Shown here in pieces: positions 32,175-44,519 of a stretch of DNA of 64,000 nt. Each line of letters opens with the position of its first letter. Positions within the stretch are counted from its first letter, which is position 1. The notes under the pieces were generated by a model. It did no database searches. It was not told the origin of the DNA and saw only the letters and a program-made list of their open reading frames with translations. The position numbers and the translations under genes were made by a program. Source of the DNA: Oopsacas minuta (Eukaryota > Porifera > Hexactinellida > Lyssacinosida > Leucopsacidae); the NCBI GenBank assembly GCA_024704765.1, contig JAKMXF010000066.1, forward strand, positions 62,001-126,000, in the 5' to 3' direction.

Positions 32175-34452
32175 ACATTAAATAATGATGTAACAATTTC
32201 CTGAACAATTTCGATGGAATCATCGGAATATATTAATTTGACTAATTCTAAGCTGTAATGATATATCTTATGAGATTGAGTCTATGATCCGCAATGAATA
32301 TTCATAATTCATTTAATATTATATCATATTAGTTGCTAATAAAATTGTCATAGATTAAATCAACATTCAAAGGGTTATGTGTAACAAGAGAATCAAAGCT
32401 GCGTAGTGATATAACTAATGATTAACAACCAAAAAATCATTTAATGACCTCATATTAGTTGCAAACTAAGTATGTCATTATTTGTTAGGGATGGATATAG
32501 GTTCAAACGTCAGGGTGACTAAATGAAACACGTTTACAATATCAGTAATCATTTCTTTTTTCCCTATTTCTACAGGTGCTGGGGTTTGCCAAGGTCTTAT
32601 GACAGAATCGGAACCAATAACTACTAGAACATTTACCTATTTCCATGCACAAGTTTTTTGCAACATTGCTACTTACCAACCCTCCCTGTATACAGGAATT
32701 ATGCCGAGATTTTAATAGGAAGTGAAGGAAAATATTTGCAAAATGTTGTGCTTTTTCTCCAAATTATAGTATGATATTGCAATTCGTTATTGTAAAACTA
32801 TTTTCAGAAAATCCGGGGATATTATTGTAACTGGTTGGTGAGTATGAATGATACATACTAATTTGTTGCATGGAAAATTCAACACACGAAATATGTGGAC
32901 TTCAAAATTATTATAACTATCAAATACTACTTTGTGATATGCCAATAAAGGCCCTAATAGGTAAATTCAAAATAATATAGGTAATATACGTGTTATCCTG
33001 GACGACATTCAAAAGTACCCGAAATCTAATAATTTCGCACGCTCGCTACCCTCGCTCGTAAAATAGTTTAAAGTATGTACTCAACCCAATAGACATTATG
33101 CAGGCATCCAGGAATTTGCTCTATTCAATTACTATTTATTGAAACATCACAGAGGTTATGAGATTATATAGTTCAATATTAACGAATTTAGTCGACCTTT
33201 TCATAATGGATTGTCGTCCAAGGTGTAGTTTTGAGATCTATGCTATGGCCACCACTGATTATGTATTATAATAATTATCAATCAATACATATTTTGAAAA
33301 CAGCTCTTTTCGCAACTCCCTAGTATACCTGTTTTCCCGTTAGAAACTAATGACTAGCACAATATTTATTTACAAATGTGCAAATTAAGATTTATCATAT
33401 TGTAAACATCATTTTGTGAGTATTTCATGGTTTAAAGCCAATCATACATCATGCAACTTTGTTATATGTATGTTTGTTGGAATTTTTATGCAAATTTATT
33501 GTATGCAACATGCCGTTACATTGGAATAATTTATGCTTCAAATTGCACATGAATGATGGATATAATGTTTATCGAATTTTACGGTTTCCATTGCCCATGT
33601 CATCATCAGTTAAACTGTGTGAAAATATGATTAATCGTATGATATCTACGTTTGATACTTTTCGGACCGCGCAGGTTGACATGGTCTCGAAGAAATAGTA
33701 ATAACCTACTTTACATACCTATAATCATTCCTCGTAACAAAAATTCCTACAAACACCTTTGTGATAGTCAAAAAATACAGATAAATTAATAAACGAATAT
33801 ATGAGTAGAAATTGCGAAAATACAAACCATAATAAACTCACGAATCTGTCGATTAATATTTGTATCATCAAATGGTAGTTCTAGATGTTCAATTAATTTT
33901 ATATAAAAAGGAGGATAATTTGAATTATTTATACACGTAGATCAGTATTGAGCTGAGTATTATATTGCATACATCGTAATATACTAATATTATATGTTAA
34001 ATTTCCCACGGAGATTACACCATATAGCATTATTCTATTTCACATCTTGTACACTTCTTATAGTATAAGTTTTTGAAATTATATCATAACTCAACTCGTT
34101 TCCAACCTCAGGTTTAGCCGTCGGTGTTTCCGTCTGTTACGTACTGCTAACATAGCTTGCTATGAGAAAATAAACCTCAAAAACTTTGTGCGATTTTCTC
34201 GTGTTAATCTCCTTGAGTTGATATTTCCATAATCATAAGTTATCCTGAATTTATTTAGATTTACTTGATTAATTAAATATGGTTTATCCTTCCTTATTTA
34301 AGTTTCATTGAATTTGAAAATCAATATTGTAAGAATTATTAGCATTTAATACATTCAATATATATCGTATAATAATATGGTAATTATAATTATTATTCTT
34401 TCATAAATACTTGTGTAAAGGCCAAAATTTAGTAGAGCTTATTCTAACAATA
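32175..34452. other. Gene-free, A+T-rich
   Basis: 2.3 kb without supported coding. A short GC patch near 33040 (CGCACGCTCGCTACCCTCGC) resembles the hairpin islands elsewhere. A 79-codon frame at 33459-33698 shows no family resemblance. Nothing else seen. Confidence 0.5.
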
Positions 34453-35234
34453 TTATCTACGCTTTTCAACCATCAGGACAAATAACAGCATACCAGCGGT
34501 AACCATAGCAACCAGATATAGAATTGTAGTGGAAAGTACTCCCAATGCTATTAGCTTGAAAAATTCATAAACATATAATAACATTGATACGTATGTTCTC
34601 TCTAGACAGCCTTCATTGTATATCTGCATGAACTCACCTGTATCGCATTCAGTAGCGTTATAGAACACTTTACAACACTGGATGGAATGTTTGATATATT
34701 TTCATAACTGTCTGGTCCTTCGGGCCCGCAGCATTTCAATACTTGATGAAGTTTATCAATAAATGACTGATTTATTCGCTGTCTATCTGTGAAGTATCTC
34801 TTATGGAATATTCTAGAATAATCTTTGACATAGTTTTCATAGGAAAGCTCAATTGATATTGCATTCCAATATAGCCGCCTGTCAATTGAATGACAGTGGT
34901 AAGAATCAGCATATAGATGGTTGCACCGAGTAGAGCGATTGAAATCAATTTTGTATTATTTCGATGTGAAAAGCTAGCGACAAACGCACCTAATACATTT
35001 GTTATGCATGCAACAAATAATAACACCCCGCTGATCAATGTTGTTATTTAAAACACTTTAAAGTGATGGCCATTCACTGGAGATGGTAGTTAAAATGTTT
35101 TCGAGAATATTTCTGTTCGTTGCGTCGAAAACAGTTAAATAATTCCCAACAGCAAGCATTACAAGTGACATCATGAATTCAATACTTCCCATAATGGAGC
35201 ATACTAATATTAGAACAAATCTCAAATTCTTCAT
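34453..35234 (-). pseudogene. Tetraspanin pseudogene
   Basis: Reading down from 35234: ATG, TM1 (LRFVLILVCSIMGS...), then a stop, then TM2-TM3 in another frame (ISGVLLFVACITNVLGAF, ALLGATIYMLILTTVIQLTGG), the large loop with the hallmark KCCGPEGPD in a third frame, then CCKVF...ECDTGEF...YNEGC and TM4 (LGVLSTTILYLVAMVTAG) in a further shift. Order, loop cysteines and four membrane segments identify a tetraspanin of about 255 codons. At least three frameshifts and one stop (near 35062) kill it. Spacers between frames are too short for introns. Confidence 0.8.
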
Positions 35235-37018
35235 TTCAAGAGATTTTTGTTGGACAATTTGTCAATAAATAATTGTTTGGGGAAATTTATATATATATGG
35301 TGAATTGTCACCTGGCAAGACCCATTCTGAGTAACAATAGCATTTACACGAGTGTATTTGTCAATGTATTGAATTACTCACTGGCCATGACTTTAGAAAT
35401 ATGATTATCAGTCTAGTAAATATTCCATCAAATATTTTATATTATCAATCCTCGATTCTTGTCTGATCAGAAATTGATTATTATTATTTAACTACACTGC
35501 AAAAACGACAAAATAACCTGTTAGACAAAACCCACAATGCTAAATACTAATAGGCCAGATTATTTTGATAGCTAATTTACGCCAATTAACAATAACCCAT
35601 AAGTTGCATTAGTAATTAGCATGCTAACACTTTGTGTTAGCATTGGACTCGGCACTTTGTGCTTCGAATTTAGCAAAGTATAAATTGCCAAATTGAATGA
35701 ATAAATTAATAATTCATCTATTTGTTTACAATTATTCATAAAAACAACAAATAGGTTTGCATATGGGAAACTTGCAAATGTGAAATTCGGATTCAGCGTA
35801 CTAGATTACCCCTATATTTCTGTTAAGAGGAACTCTCTAAGTGTATTTATATACGATAGAACTCGGATATAAGATACACCCTCAGGAAACAAAAATAGTA
35901 CGCGTACTAACCTATGCCCGTTATTGAGAACAGTACTAATAACCGAGTTCTACTATATGTGTTTTCGCTCTGCTGTTCACACCATAGAGATACGGTCACG
36001 TATAGAGAATTTGGCTCTGCATGTGACCTTAGACTGTAATTCTATTGGTCAATAAACTATTAAGTGCATATATACTTACATCAATTTTCACATTTTCAAA
36101 TTTCAAAATTGTAATTTAATGGTAAATAGAGCGTATAATTCTATTATTTATTAGAATAATATAGTTTCGATAATCCACTGACATTAAATTCGTGAAATTT
36201 AAGTCGGCACAGACGGTGATTTGAGATTTTTCTTATATAATTATGTAAACACAAAATCTAAATTATTGAAACTCAATTATTGTGTGTTTGCGTGTTTGTT
36301 TGTTTATCTATTTTGTATTATAATAATAGAGGAAGATGATCTGCATATATAACACAGGGAATAACATATCCTTCTGTTGACGATATACGAAAAGTAAACA
36401 ATTACATTGGGGAAATCGAATATGCTGATTCTGATTTTCACACTTTCGAATTATTCCTATGTAATTTAGTTGTTGGTTTTTGAATATACAGCAAACATAA
36501 GTTGAAATCTCGAAATATACTTGGAGTGTTTCTCTTAACAGACATATAGGGATAATCCAGTACGCTGATTCCGAATTTCGCATCCTCAAGTTCTTCATAT
36601 ATAAAATAAATGAATTATTAATTTATTAATTCCATTTTGCAATTTTATACTTTGCTAAATTCGAGGAATGAAGTGCCGAGTCTATTGCGAACATAAAGTG
36701 TTCGTAAACCATGCAGCGTAAGCAATCGAAACGGCTCGTCGATAATAAATCAAATTGGGAGAAAAGTACATACTAACCGAATTCTACTGTATTTATAAGT
36801 TTGTGACTTATATGTACAGTCTTTATAGACTCTAGATCATATCCTCAAGAAGGAGTTAAATATCAAAATAGACTTCTCACAACTCAATGAAAACCTCAAA
36901 GAAGTAAGATTTATATGTTACATACTTACCACGTGTCTCCGTTTAATATAGTACAATAGACAATCTCAAAATAAAATACGTACATATATATTCACACTCA
37001 TTAACATACTAAAATGAA
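35235..37018. repeat. Repeat-dense intergenic block
   Basis: Includes a hairpin island (35612-35660), the roughly 140-bp dispersed monomers (35690-35830 and 36400-36600), a 92-bp MITE with TAGAACTCGG/CCGAGTTCTA ends (about 35864-35955), a TTTCACACC-family piece (35950-36005) and a second, inverted hairpin island (36655-36740). No coding is supported; open frames here follow the repeats. Confidence 0.6.
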
Positions 37019-38287
37019 TCAAAAGAATTGTAGACAATTAGTATTCTTATCACTTACCACTATAATGTGTCCTGTGTTGTCTAGCACTATTCCAAATGGG
37101 TTATAGAACTCCCCGATACCCTGACCTTTCTTCCCGAACTTGTGTATCTGTTCTCCCTCCTGATTGAATACCGACACACAGTGATCACTATAGTCACTCA
37201 TAATGATGTTATAGTCTCTGTCTATGTCGAAACGTATTGGATTGTTTGTTTGTTTGCCAATACCTCTAGTTATCAGTCTGTTGATTAGAACGTGATCTGA
37301 ATTGAACACAAACATACACGGATCACTCCCATCTAGCACCAATACTCTGTCTCTTGTAACCTTAACGTCACGCGGATTGTTAAACAAGCCTATTCCTAGC
37401 ATGGAATTGAACTTGAGTTTTTCAGTTAAGATTTGAACTCTATAATTATCACGATCACATACGTATACATTGCTATTCCTATCAGAGGTATCTAGACCCT
37501 GTGGATGGTAGAACTGAACTTCTCCATTCCCTTCACCACCAACACTCCTGATTAGTTTCCCTTCTAGCTCGTACATATTAACACAATGACCTTGCACTTG
37601 TGTAACAAACACTTTATTCTGAGATATGCAGATACCTACTGGTTTGTTCATCTTCTCACTGAACATGAAGAGATAGTCTCTGTTACTGCTAAATACTTGT
37701 ACACGATTGTTGTCACGATCCGTTATGTAAATGTTTCCAGTTTGGTAATGTACTGCTATACCTCTGGGAACGTTAAGTTCTCCTGGAGCTTTGTTGTCTG
37801 ATCTCTTACAGCAGTAAGCAGTAGGCAGCAGTTTAACCTTGTAGTCAGGTACAACAGGCTTCACTTGAGGAGGGAAGGTGCGGGTGGGAGGTATGTTAGT
37901 CTGACCGTTAAGCATAATACTCCCTAGCTGTCCTATGTCAGTCTCGAATTGATTGTTCCATTCAAACTTAATACTACTGTCTGTATCAGCTGTTAGTTCT
38001 GTTATTTTGTTTTCGATTATTGAACTAATTTGTTTGTGGGCTTCAGCAAGTTTATTAGCGGAGAGAGTCACTGTAGCTTGCGCCATTTCTTTGTTCAAAG
38101 CTTCGACCAATGAATTCATTTCTTGAGTTTTGTCATTATAATCTTCCTCAATTTCATCAATACGAGAGAGGAGGATACTCTCTCTGAGTTGTAGAGCTTC
38201 ATGTGACCTCTTGAAGCAGTCTCTAATCTTCTTTCTACTCTCTTTTACTTGTTCGATAAAGTTTCTATTCACTGCTTCGCTAGCCAT
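37019..38287 (-). CDS. Coiled-coil/NHL-repeat protein (TRIM-NHL-like without RING or B-box)
   Basis: 422 aa, single exon. Residues 1-120 are a coiled coil (IEQVKESRKKIRDCFKR, SRIDEIEEDYNDKTQE). Residues about 165-420 make up an NHL-type beta-propeller with blades such as LNVPRGIAVHY...NIYITDRDNNRVQVF, FYHPQGLDTS...NVYVCDRDNYRVQIL, FNNPRDVKVTRDRVLVLD and FYNPFGIVLDNTGHIIVV. In TRIM-NHL proteins this propeller binds RNA or protein and the coiled coil dimerises. With no RING or B-box, ubiquitin ligase activity is not expected. Partly duplicated in inverted orientation at 38555-38886. A second intact relative is at 54761-56005. Confidence 0.88.
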   Translation of the reverse strand: MASEAVNRNFIEQVKESRKKIRDCFKRSHEALQLRESILLSRIDEIEEDYNDKTQEMNSLVEALNKEMAQATVTLSANKLAEAHKQISSIIENKITELTADTDSSIKFEWNNQFETDIGQLGSIMLNGQTNIPPTRTFPPQVKPVVPDYKVKLLPTAYCCKRSDNKAPGELNVPRGIAVHYQTGNIYITDRDNNRVQVFSSNRDYLFMFSEKMNKPVGICISQNKVFVTQVQGHCVNMYELEGKLIRSVGGEGNGEVQFYHPQGLDTSDRNSNVYVCDRDNYRVQILTEKLKFNSMLGIGLFNNPRDVKVTRDRVLVLDGSDPCMFVFNSDHVLINRLITRGIGKQTNNPIRFDIDRDYNIIMSDYSDHCVSVFNQEGEQIHKFGKKGQGIGEFYNPFGIVLDNTGHIIVVSDKNTNCLQFF

Positions 38288-38554
38288 TTCTTAGAGTTGA
38301 ATTCTACTCAAATCAAGATTGATTTAATAGATACTTTAATTGGCCTAATAGTATTATAAAACACACATACAAAATACATAGAATAGTTTACTAATTATTG
38401 CCATCACTAGTAATATTATCCCCATCTCTTATTTCATATGTATAATATACCATTTTTAATTTAAAAGATTTTTTGCGTATAGACAAGGTCTAAGCTTTAA
38501 CATTAAGGAGAGTTCTCATAATTTAAGAATGAATTTGTCCCTCAATTCTAAAAG

Positions 38555-38886
38555 CAGTATTGGTGCTAGATAAGAGTCACTCGTGTATGTTTGTGTTCAA
38601 TTCAGATCATGTTCTAACCAACAGACTGATAACCAGAGGTGATTGCAAACAAACAAACGAGCCATTCTGTTTCTACATAGACAGAGACTATAACATTATT
38701 ATGAGTGACTACAGTAATCACTGTGTGTACGTATTCAATCAGGAGAGATAATAGATACACAAGTTTGGGAAGAAAGGTCAGGGTATCGGGGAGTTCATTA
38801 ATCCATGGGAAATAGCATTAGACAACACAAGACACATTATAGTTGTGTGTCATATGATTACTAATTGCCTACAATTCTTCTTACTT
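38555..38886 (+). pseudogene. Inverted, broken copy of the NHL gene 3' end
   Basis: The plus strand reads VLVLDKSHSCMFVFNSDHVL, RLITRGDCKQTNEPF, IDRDYNIIMSDYSNHCVYVF, then two adjacent stops (TAA TAG at about 38749-38754), then HKFGKKGQGIGEF and TNCLQFF. It covers about the last 110 residues of the gene ending at 37019, in opposite orientation and about 270 bp upstream of its start. Fragment only, no start, internal stops. Confidence 0.85.
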
Positions 38887-40181
38887 GCATTACTTATGCC
38901 ATTCTACTTGTAATTTGTATTACAAGTAAAGTGAACAGTATTCATTACATAAGGTCCGAGAGAAATCTTAATCTGAATTGCTATATGATGTAAAGTCCAA
39001 ATTACTTTCATAATATTATATTAAGGAGAATATGTCTTATAATAATACAGAAATAAACAATATTTTCAGAAGCTAAGATTTTTGATACTTTATTAATAAT
39101 CTACAAAGATTTGTGAGTTATTTTGTATTGAGCAAGTGAATATAATCTGTTTATGTAACTCTTAAAGCTTTAGATGCCTATTGACAATGACAATGCGGTG
39201 TGACTATGAGCTGCTTTGGAACAGAAGCAGCTCAGGTAAACCAACATTGGTGAAAATAATCAAGGTTGAAACCGATCAAACCGAAAATCAGTATTCAGGA
39301 ATAGCAACCTAACCAAATACTGATAGTATTCGGTTTGGATCAACTGAATATCGAATACTGATATTCGGTTGCAACCTTGGTGAAAATGTACACTTTGTGG
39401 TTGATATTGGTAATTTTATACTATATTATTTTTCTAAAGTGAATTTTTACGATCAAAATGATATATTGTTCAATAATGTTTAATATGTTTTCGCTCTGCT
39501 CTTCACACCTTTAGAGATTAAGACACCAAATTTGGCATGTATACTATACTCGTAGTGACAGCTAGTTGTGTACCTGACATTTGAAAATTTCTAATGTGTA
39601 TATTTTCACACCTTTTGACACCTCTGTATTTTCGCCCAATCAGATTGCAGGGTTTTGGCGCTTAGGCATAAATGCATAAAATTAGTTCCAGTGGAGTATG
39701 TGATTTAATTAGCACTGCAATGAATTTGTATTGAACATGGACTGCAATTCTATTTATCAATACATTCGGTTAAATATATATACACTGATAATAAGATTAA
39801 TCATATTTCACACCTTTTGGTGAACATTTCAAAATTGTCGTAGAGATTAGCTTCCATTGTTAAATAGGGGTAACGAGGGACGTAGAATTCGATTTTGACA
39901 TCATTGAATGTATAACAAGATTAGTAAATTTCAATTTTATCTTTCTTTGCTAAAGTGGATATAATCGGCATTCAGTGGAATTTATAGTTTCAATAATCCG
40001 CTAAGATTAATTTGATAGAATTTAGCAGACAATGATTTGAGATTTTTGCTTTGAATTTAAAACTGTCATTTAATGCCTCTTACAATAATCAGGTTTGTTA
40101 AGTGCTTTCGCCTGCAGGAATTTTAAATATAGTATACCAATAGAATATATTAGATGAAAAAAATTGATTACACTACAACAA
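38887..40181. repeat. Repeat-dense intergenic block
   Basis: Holds the hAT-like MITE at 39258-39379 and, from about 39485 to 39910, the TTTCACACC-type dispersed repeat (TTCGCTCTGCTCTTCACACC, later ATTTCACACCTTTTGGTGAA). No gene supported. Confidence 0.55.
39258..39379. mobile_element. CAAGGTTG-family hAT-like MITE with exact 8-bp target duplication
   Basis: The ends are CAAGGTTG and CAACCTTG; the interior is rich in ACCGAATA and its complement. GTGAAAAT occurs exactly on both sides (39250-39257 and 39380-39387). Three extra bases separate the left duplication from the CAAGGTTG terminus. Confidence 0.75.
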
Positions 40182-41635
40182 ATGGACTTTGCAAAGTTAG
40201 GAAAACTTCTGGGGATTCTTCAAGGAAAACAAAGTGATGGGGAGGGAACAAAAGAAATACTAAGTAAATTTGCAGGGGAAATTCAAAATAATAGCGACGA
40301 AGGTGAAAACAATCCCAAAATGAAAGAAATATTGGATAATCCATTGGAAGCTATCCAAAATAATGAAAAGTTAAGAAACGCCGTGTTTGCGCAACAGAAA
40401 CAAATGGGTTGGAATATTTTACCAACAACAAGTGAATACGTTACGAAAGATAACTCCACTGATCTCGGGTTAATCAAACTGAATCATAGATACGAATAAA
40501 TCTCCATTGGGAAATGAAACAGGTTTAGTGAACATTTTGATGTTTGGAAAGAGTGGTTGTGGACAAACTACATACATTACTTTCCTATCTAACTAAGAAC
40601 AATCAGTTGAAAGGTATAGACTCAATGTCTACTCAACAGTTCTATGCTGAAACCATTGATATACAAAGCAAAGGAGGAATGGCTAAAGTACGAATCCACG
40701 AATCTCCAGGCATGTGTAGTGGTTTTGAAATTCCACAACTGGAAGAACACTGGGACAGATTAATAGAAAGTGTGAATAAAGACGGAGGAGTGAGTATCTT
40801 CCTTCCCTTGATAAAGTCAAATGAAAGAATCATCTCACAATTGATTGATGAACTGAAAGGGTTTTCAGAATTGTATTTCGAGGAGAAAGAAGAATTGTGG
40901 AAGAGAACTGTAGTTGTGTTCACAACAATCGATGAACTGAATGGATATAGCACATTTGAAGAGAGAGTTGCTAAGCTGGAATCACAGATAGCAATGTGAG
41001 GTATGGAGAAAGTGAAAGGAATAATTGATCAAACTGGTAACAAATGTCTTTACGTTAGTTGTATCGATCAAGCAGATAAATAACGTCTACTATTCGACCT
41101 TAAAGACCGAATAATTTCCATTTATCCGAATTTCAAGCGAATTTTTCATGATGAAAGCGTTTCAGAGGATAATAATCCTCAGCTAGAAAAACACGACGCC
41201 ATTCCAAATCTCAATATATTACTGAATCGTAATGACGAGATAGCAATCGTTTCCAAACCACAGCATATGGTTCAAAGCACGCAATTAGGATCTGAAAATT
41301 CCATATTGTCTTAAACTTATCCACCAAATTCCAATCAATGCTTAAATATGTCGGAATTTGCAGACACTCCACTACATGCTAGTACAATGTGTGAACCTAC
41401 ATCTGTGTATCATACTGAAAACTTCGAGTTAAGTCAATCCGCAACGAACCTGGATTTTCTACAGCAATTAAATCGAGAACAATTACTCACGCTTTTGCAA
41501 CAAATGTGTAAAGATAGGAAATTCCTTAAAGATTGTCGTAAAACTCACAGTATATTATTCACTCGTGATAGTGTATCATCTTCTACGACTGTGAAACGAC
41601 CGAGGAGAGATAAGAAATGGTATCACTGGTACTGA
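40182..41635 (+). pseudogene. AIG1-type GTPase pseudogene with long N- and C-terminal extensions
   Basis: An N-terminal acidic/helical segment (MDFAKLGKLLGILQ...) is open to 40499. After a 1-base shift the frame gives a P-loop, GKSGCGQTT (normally GKT/S), and a second shift right behind it leads to a GTPase core with HESPGMCSG where DxxG is expected and FTTIDEL in place of TKxD. In-frame stops then follow (TGA 40997, TAA about 41081, TAA about 41312) before a last open block containing NREQLLTLLQQMCKD and a basic end. The degraded G motifs show long relaxation of constraint. It is a different AIG1-like subfamily from the copy at 41996, which lies only 360 bp downstream. Confidence 0.7.
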
Positions 41636-41800
41636 ATATGTCTACTTACAATAACAATATACTACTTACACATGCGGATATATGGAAGTTATAATTTATG
41701 TCGTATTGAATTTCTATATATTTGTTAACTGCATTAGTTTTTGCTACCGCTGCTCTCTCGAAACTCCGTCACGGTCCAAATATGTAAATTGATATTATAA

Positions 41801-41922
41801 TGCAGTTGACATCCGTTATCTCGAATATTTGCTTGCTCGAAAGAACTTCATTTTCCTTCGACTCAAAATATTAGCATTCTAATACCCTTTATCTCGGCTA
41901 GAGATACCGGATGTCTACTGCA
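41801..41922. mobile_element. About 120-bp MITE, TGCAGTTGACATCC ends
   Basis: TGCAGTTGACATCCGTTATC on the left mirrors GATACCGGATGTCTACTGCA on the right. A related, more decayed element lies in an intron at about 52396-52580. Non-coding. Confidence 0.7.
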
Positions 41923-41995
41923 TAGGTTTTTATAATATTATTCTAAATACTTCTTATGCTTGCAAAACTATTTTTAAGATTATTCGCGTTTATTC

Positions 41996-43013
41996 ATGGG
42001 AAATACACACAGAGGTACAGTCGTCAGAAAGAAAGATTACGGCAATTATACGGTTATGTTGGTTGGGAATATGGGTGCAGGAAAGAGCAGTCTTGGAAAT
42101 TTTCTACTGAAGAAAGAACATTTTGTAGTCGCGGACAGTTTGGCACGAGTAACAGATAAGAACATGTGTGAATGCAGGAGTCTACCGGGTGGTCTTACTC
42201 TAAGGATTATCGACGCTCCAGGATTTGGAGACTTTAGGAAAAGCGAATAAGTCAAGAAGGACCTAGCTGATGCTTTCTATGAAGCTAAAGATGGTGTAGA
42301 TGCGTTTCTGTTTGTGATAAGTGCAACTGAACCAATTGGAAAAGAAATGGTTTCACATTTTCAATGTTTAAAAAGTTTATCCGCCATGAACATTTCTATG
42401 ACTACGTAATACCTGTGTTCACTAAGGTTGATCAGAAGTTACAGACAAAAGGTGAAAAGGACATCTACTCCTATGAGAAACAAGAACGATTAATTAATAG
42501 CGAACTTGAAAACAAACAGTTGGAAATTTTCAAGGACAAAATTATTGCAAGAACTAAACAAAATTGGATGTGTATTTCTTCTACATCTAAAGATGAATTC
42601 TACTACAGAGTTTTAATACAAAGAATGATTCAAACTATTGAAAGCATTCGTATTGAAAGACATGCAATGGTTTGCACTAGTAACATTATGGATAAGGCAA
42701 GAGACCTGGATGAATTCGAGAAAGAGAGAAACAGGAGAGCAGAACAACAAGAAGTGAAGAGGGTAGTTGTTGGATTGCTGCTGCATATCTTGACTAATCA
42801 AATGCAAGGAGACTAGTTTGATGAAATATTCGTGACGACAAGGAACAGCAGGGAAAGAATGCAGAAAAGAAGGAGGCAGACAAAACGGAAGCAATTGATA
42901 AAGAAAGAGACAGCAAACCGTCTGCAAGTAAAGAACCTTCTGATTCAGCTACAGTTACTGCTGCTGATAATCCGCGATTGCTAAGTATTGAAGTAAAGAG
43001 CAAACCAATATAA
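41996..43013 (+). pseudogene. AIG1/GIMAP-like GTPase pseudogene (relative of the 31137-31901 gene)
   Basis: Starts MGNTHRGTV and keeps GNMGAGKSS, APGFGDF (DxPG intact), ATEPIGKEM and PVFTKVDQK, closely matching the intact minus-strand paralogue. Lesions: in-frame TAA at 42248-42250, a frameshift near 42362, and a TAG at 42814-42816 followed by a further shift into an acidic/Lys-rich tail ending at 43013. That tail (KEQQGKNAEKKEADK...) is missing from the shorter intact gene, so the ancestor was either longer or gained it. Orientation is opposite to the intact copy. Confidence 0.85.
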
Positions 43014-44519
43014 GGAACATTGTTACTATTACTATAGTTATTGTATAAGTGTATTTATCATGTTTGTAAATATATAAATGTGAATTCCTCTTTATATTAT
43101 TTTAATTGGTTTGCGATTTCTGTATGCTGCCTAAGGATATGTAATAAGGGGCATCAAGGTATCGAGAATTATTTATGAATTTCATTCTGAGCAATTTCTA
43201 AATATGAGACAAAATAGTTTAAAATACGTGAGTAACAAAATGGAACTCCTTTCGTTTGCACAGGATACGAAATATATGTCACTACACATTGAAATTATGC
43301 TGTGAAGCATGACACTTCTACGAAAAACTTGATACTTCCAATTGTCGTAATAATACACCATTTTATTAACTTTTATTGTATAAATAAATAATCTCAGCAG
43401 TTAACCGCTTAACCAGCCTACGAATTTAGCCAAAGTTGCTGAATAAAATGATATTTAAAATATACGAGCCGCTTCGCTTGCTAGCACTGTGGGGCTTGCG
43501 GACATAAAGTGTTCGCATGGGGCTCGGCACGTCGTGCCTCGAATTTAGCAAAGTATAAAATTGCAAATTTGGATTAATAAATTAATATTTCAGCAATTAT
43601 TTAATTGATATTCATACAAACAACAAAGCATTTACATAAAAGAAACTTAAATATGCGAAATTCGGATACAGCGCCCGTTGTTATCCATCTATAGCCGTTA
43701 AGAGCAAGTCTCTACTTGAGAACGCGAAATTGGATTCAGCGTACTTGATTCCCTCTATATGTCTGTTGGTAGCAAGTCTAAGTATATTTCGAGATTTCAA
43801 CTGCTGTTTACTTTATATGCCTAAACAACAACAAATAATGTTACATAAAGTGCCTAGACATATGCTCAATACTGATAATATAAAGTTCATCTCTTCAAAA
43901 TATTTCTACTTAATATTTTACCAAATATACTTTGAATTTATTTATACAAGTACCCTTGTGTCGGTATATTGAGACTACTATATACATACTCTTCGTGACA
44001 AATATTATCATTTTACTTCGAAAGATAGTTTATCTTCACCTTTGAACTCTTCGTAACATTTTAACAGGAGTTATGTATATACGTACTAGACATGTAAAAT
44101 TGATTAAATCAGCTTTCTGAGTTTATTGCTGTATCATGTTTACTCCAAAGCTCATTTAGGAAGTCGCATAATAGTTATAACTTAAAATGAGATTTGTTGT
44201 TAAATCCAATGTTTACGTTACAAAATATTCTATATTTTTTGTGCGTAATTGTATGAAATCTTCAGTTCATCAATTAAATAACATGAAAATGCAAAATTCG
44301 GATTCAGCATACTTTGTTATCCTATTGTAGTCGTTAAGAGCAAGTCTCTACGTATATTTTGAGATTTCAACTATTTGTTGAATTTATTTTGATAAAAACA
44401 CCAAATAAATTTACATGTGATTAATTCAAATTGTGAAAATAGGATTCTATATATTCGATATATTTAGTCAAGTTTTATTGAATTCTGTTTACTTTCTTGC
44501 CCTACGACCATAAGGTATT
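43014..44519. repeat. Repeat-dense intergenic block
   Basis: Includes a hairpin island (43468-43556) with GGCAC-GTC-GTGCC and GCGGACATAAAGTGTTCGC, roughly 140-bp dispersed monomers (43570-43850 and 44290-44420), and an arm of the 15.6-kb-type inverted-repeat element at about 44411-44500. No gene supported. Confidence 0.6.
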
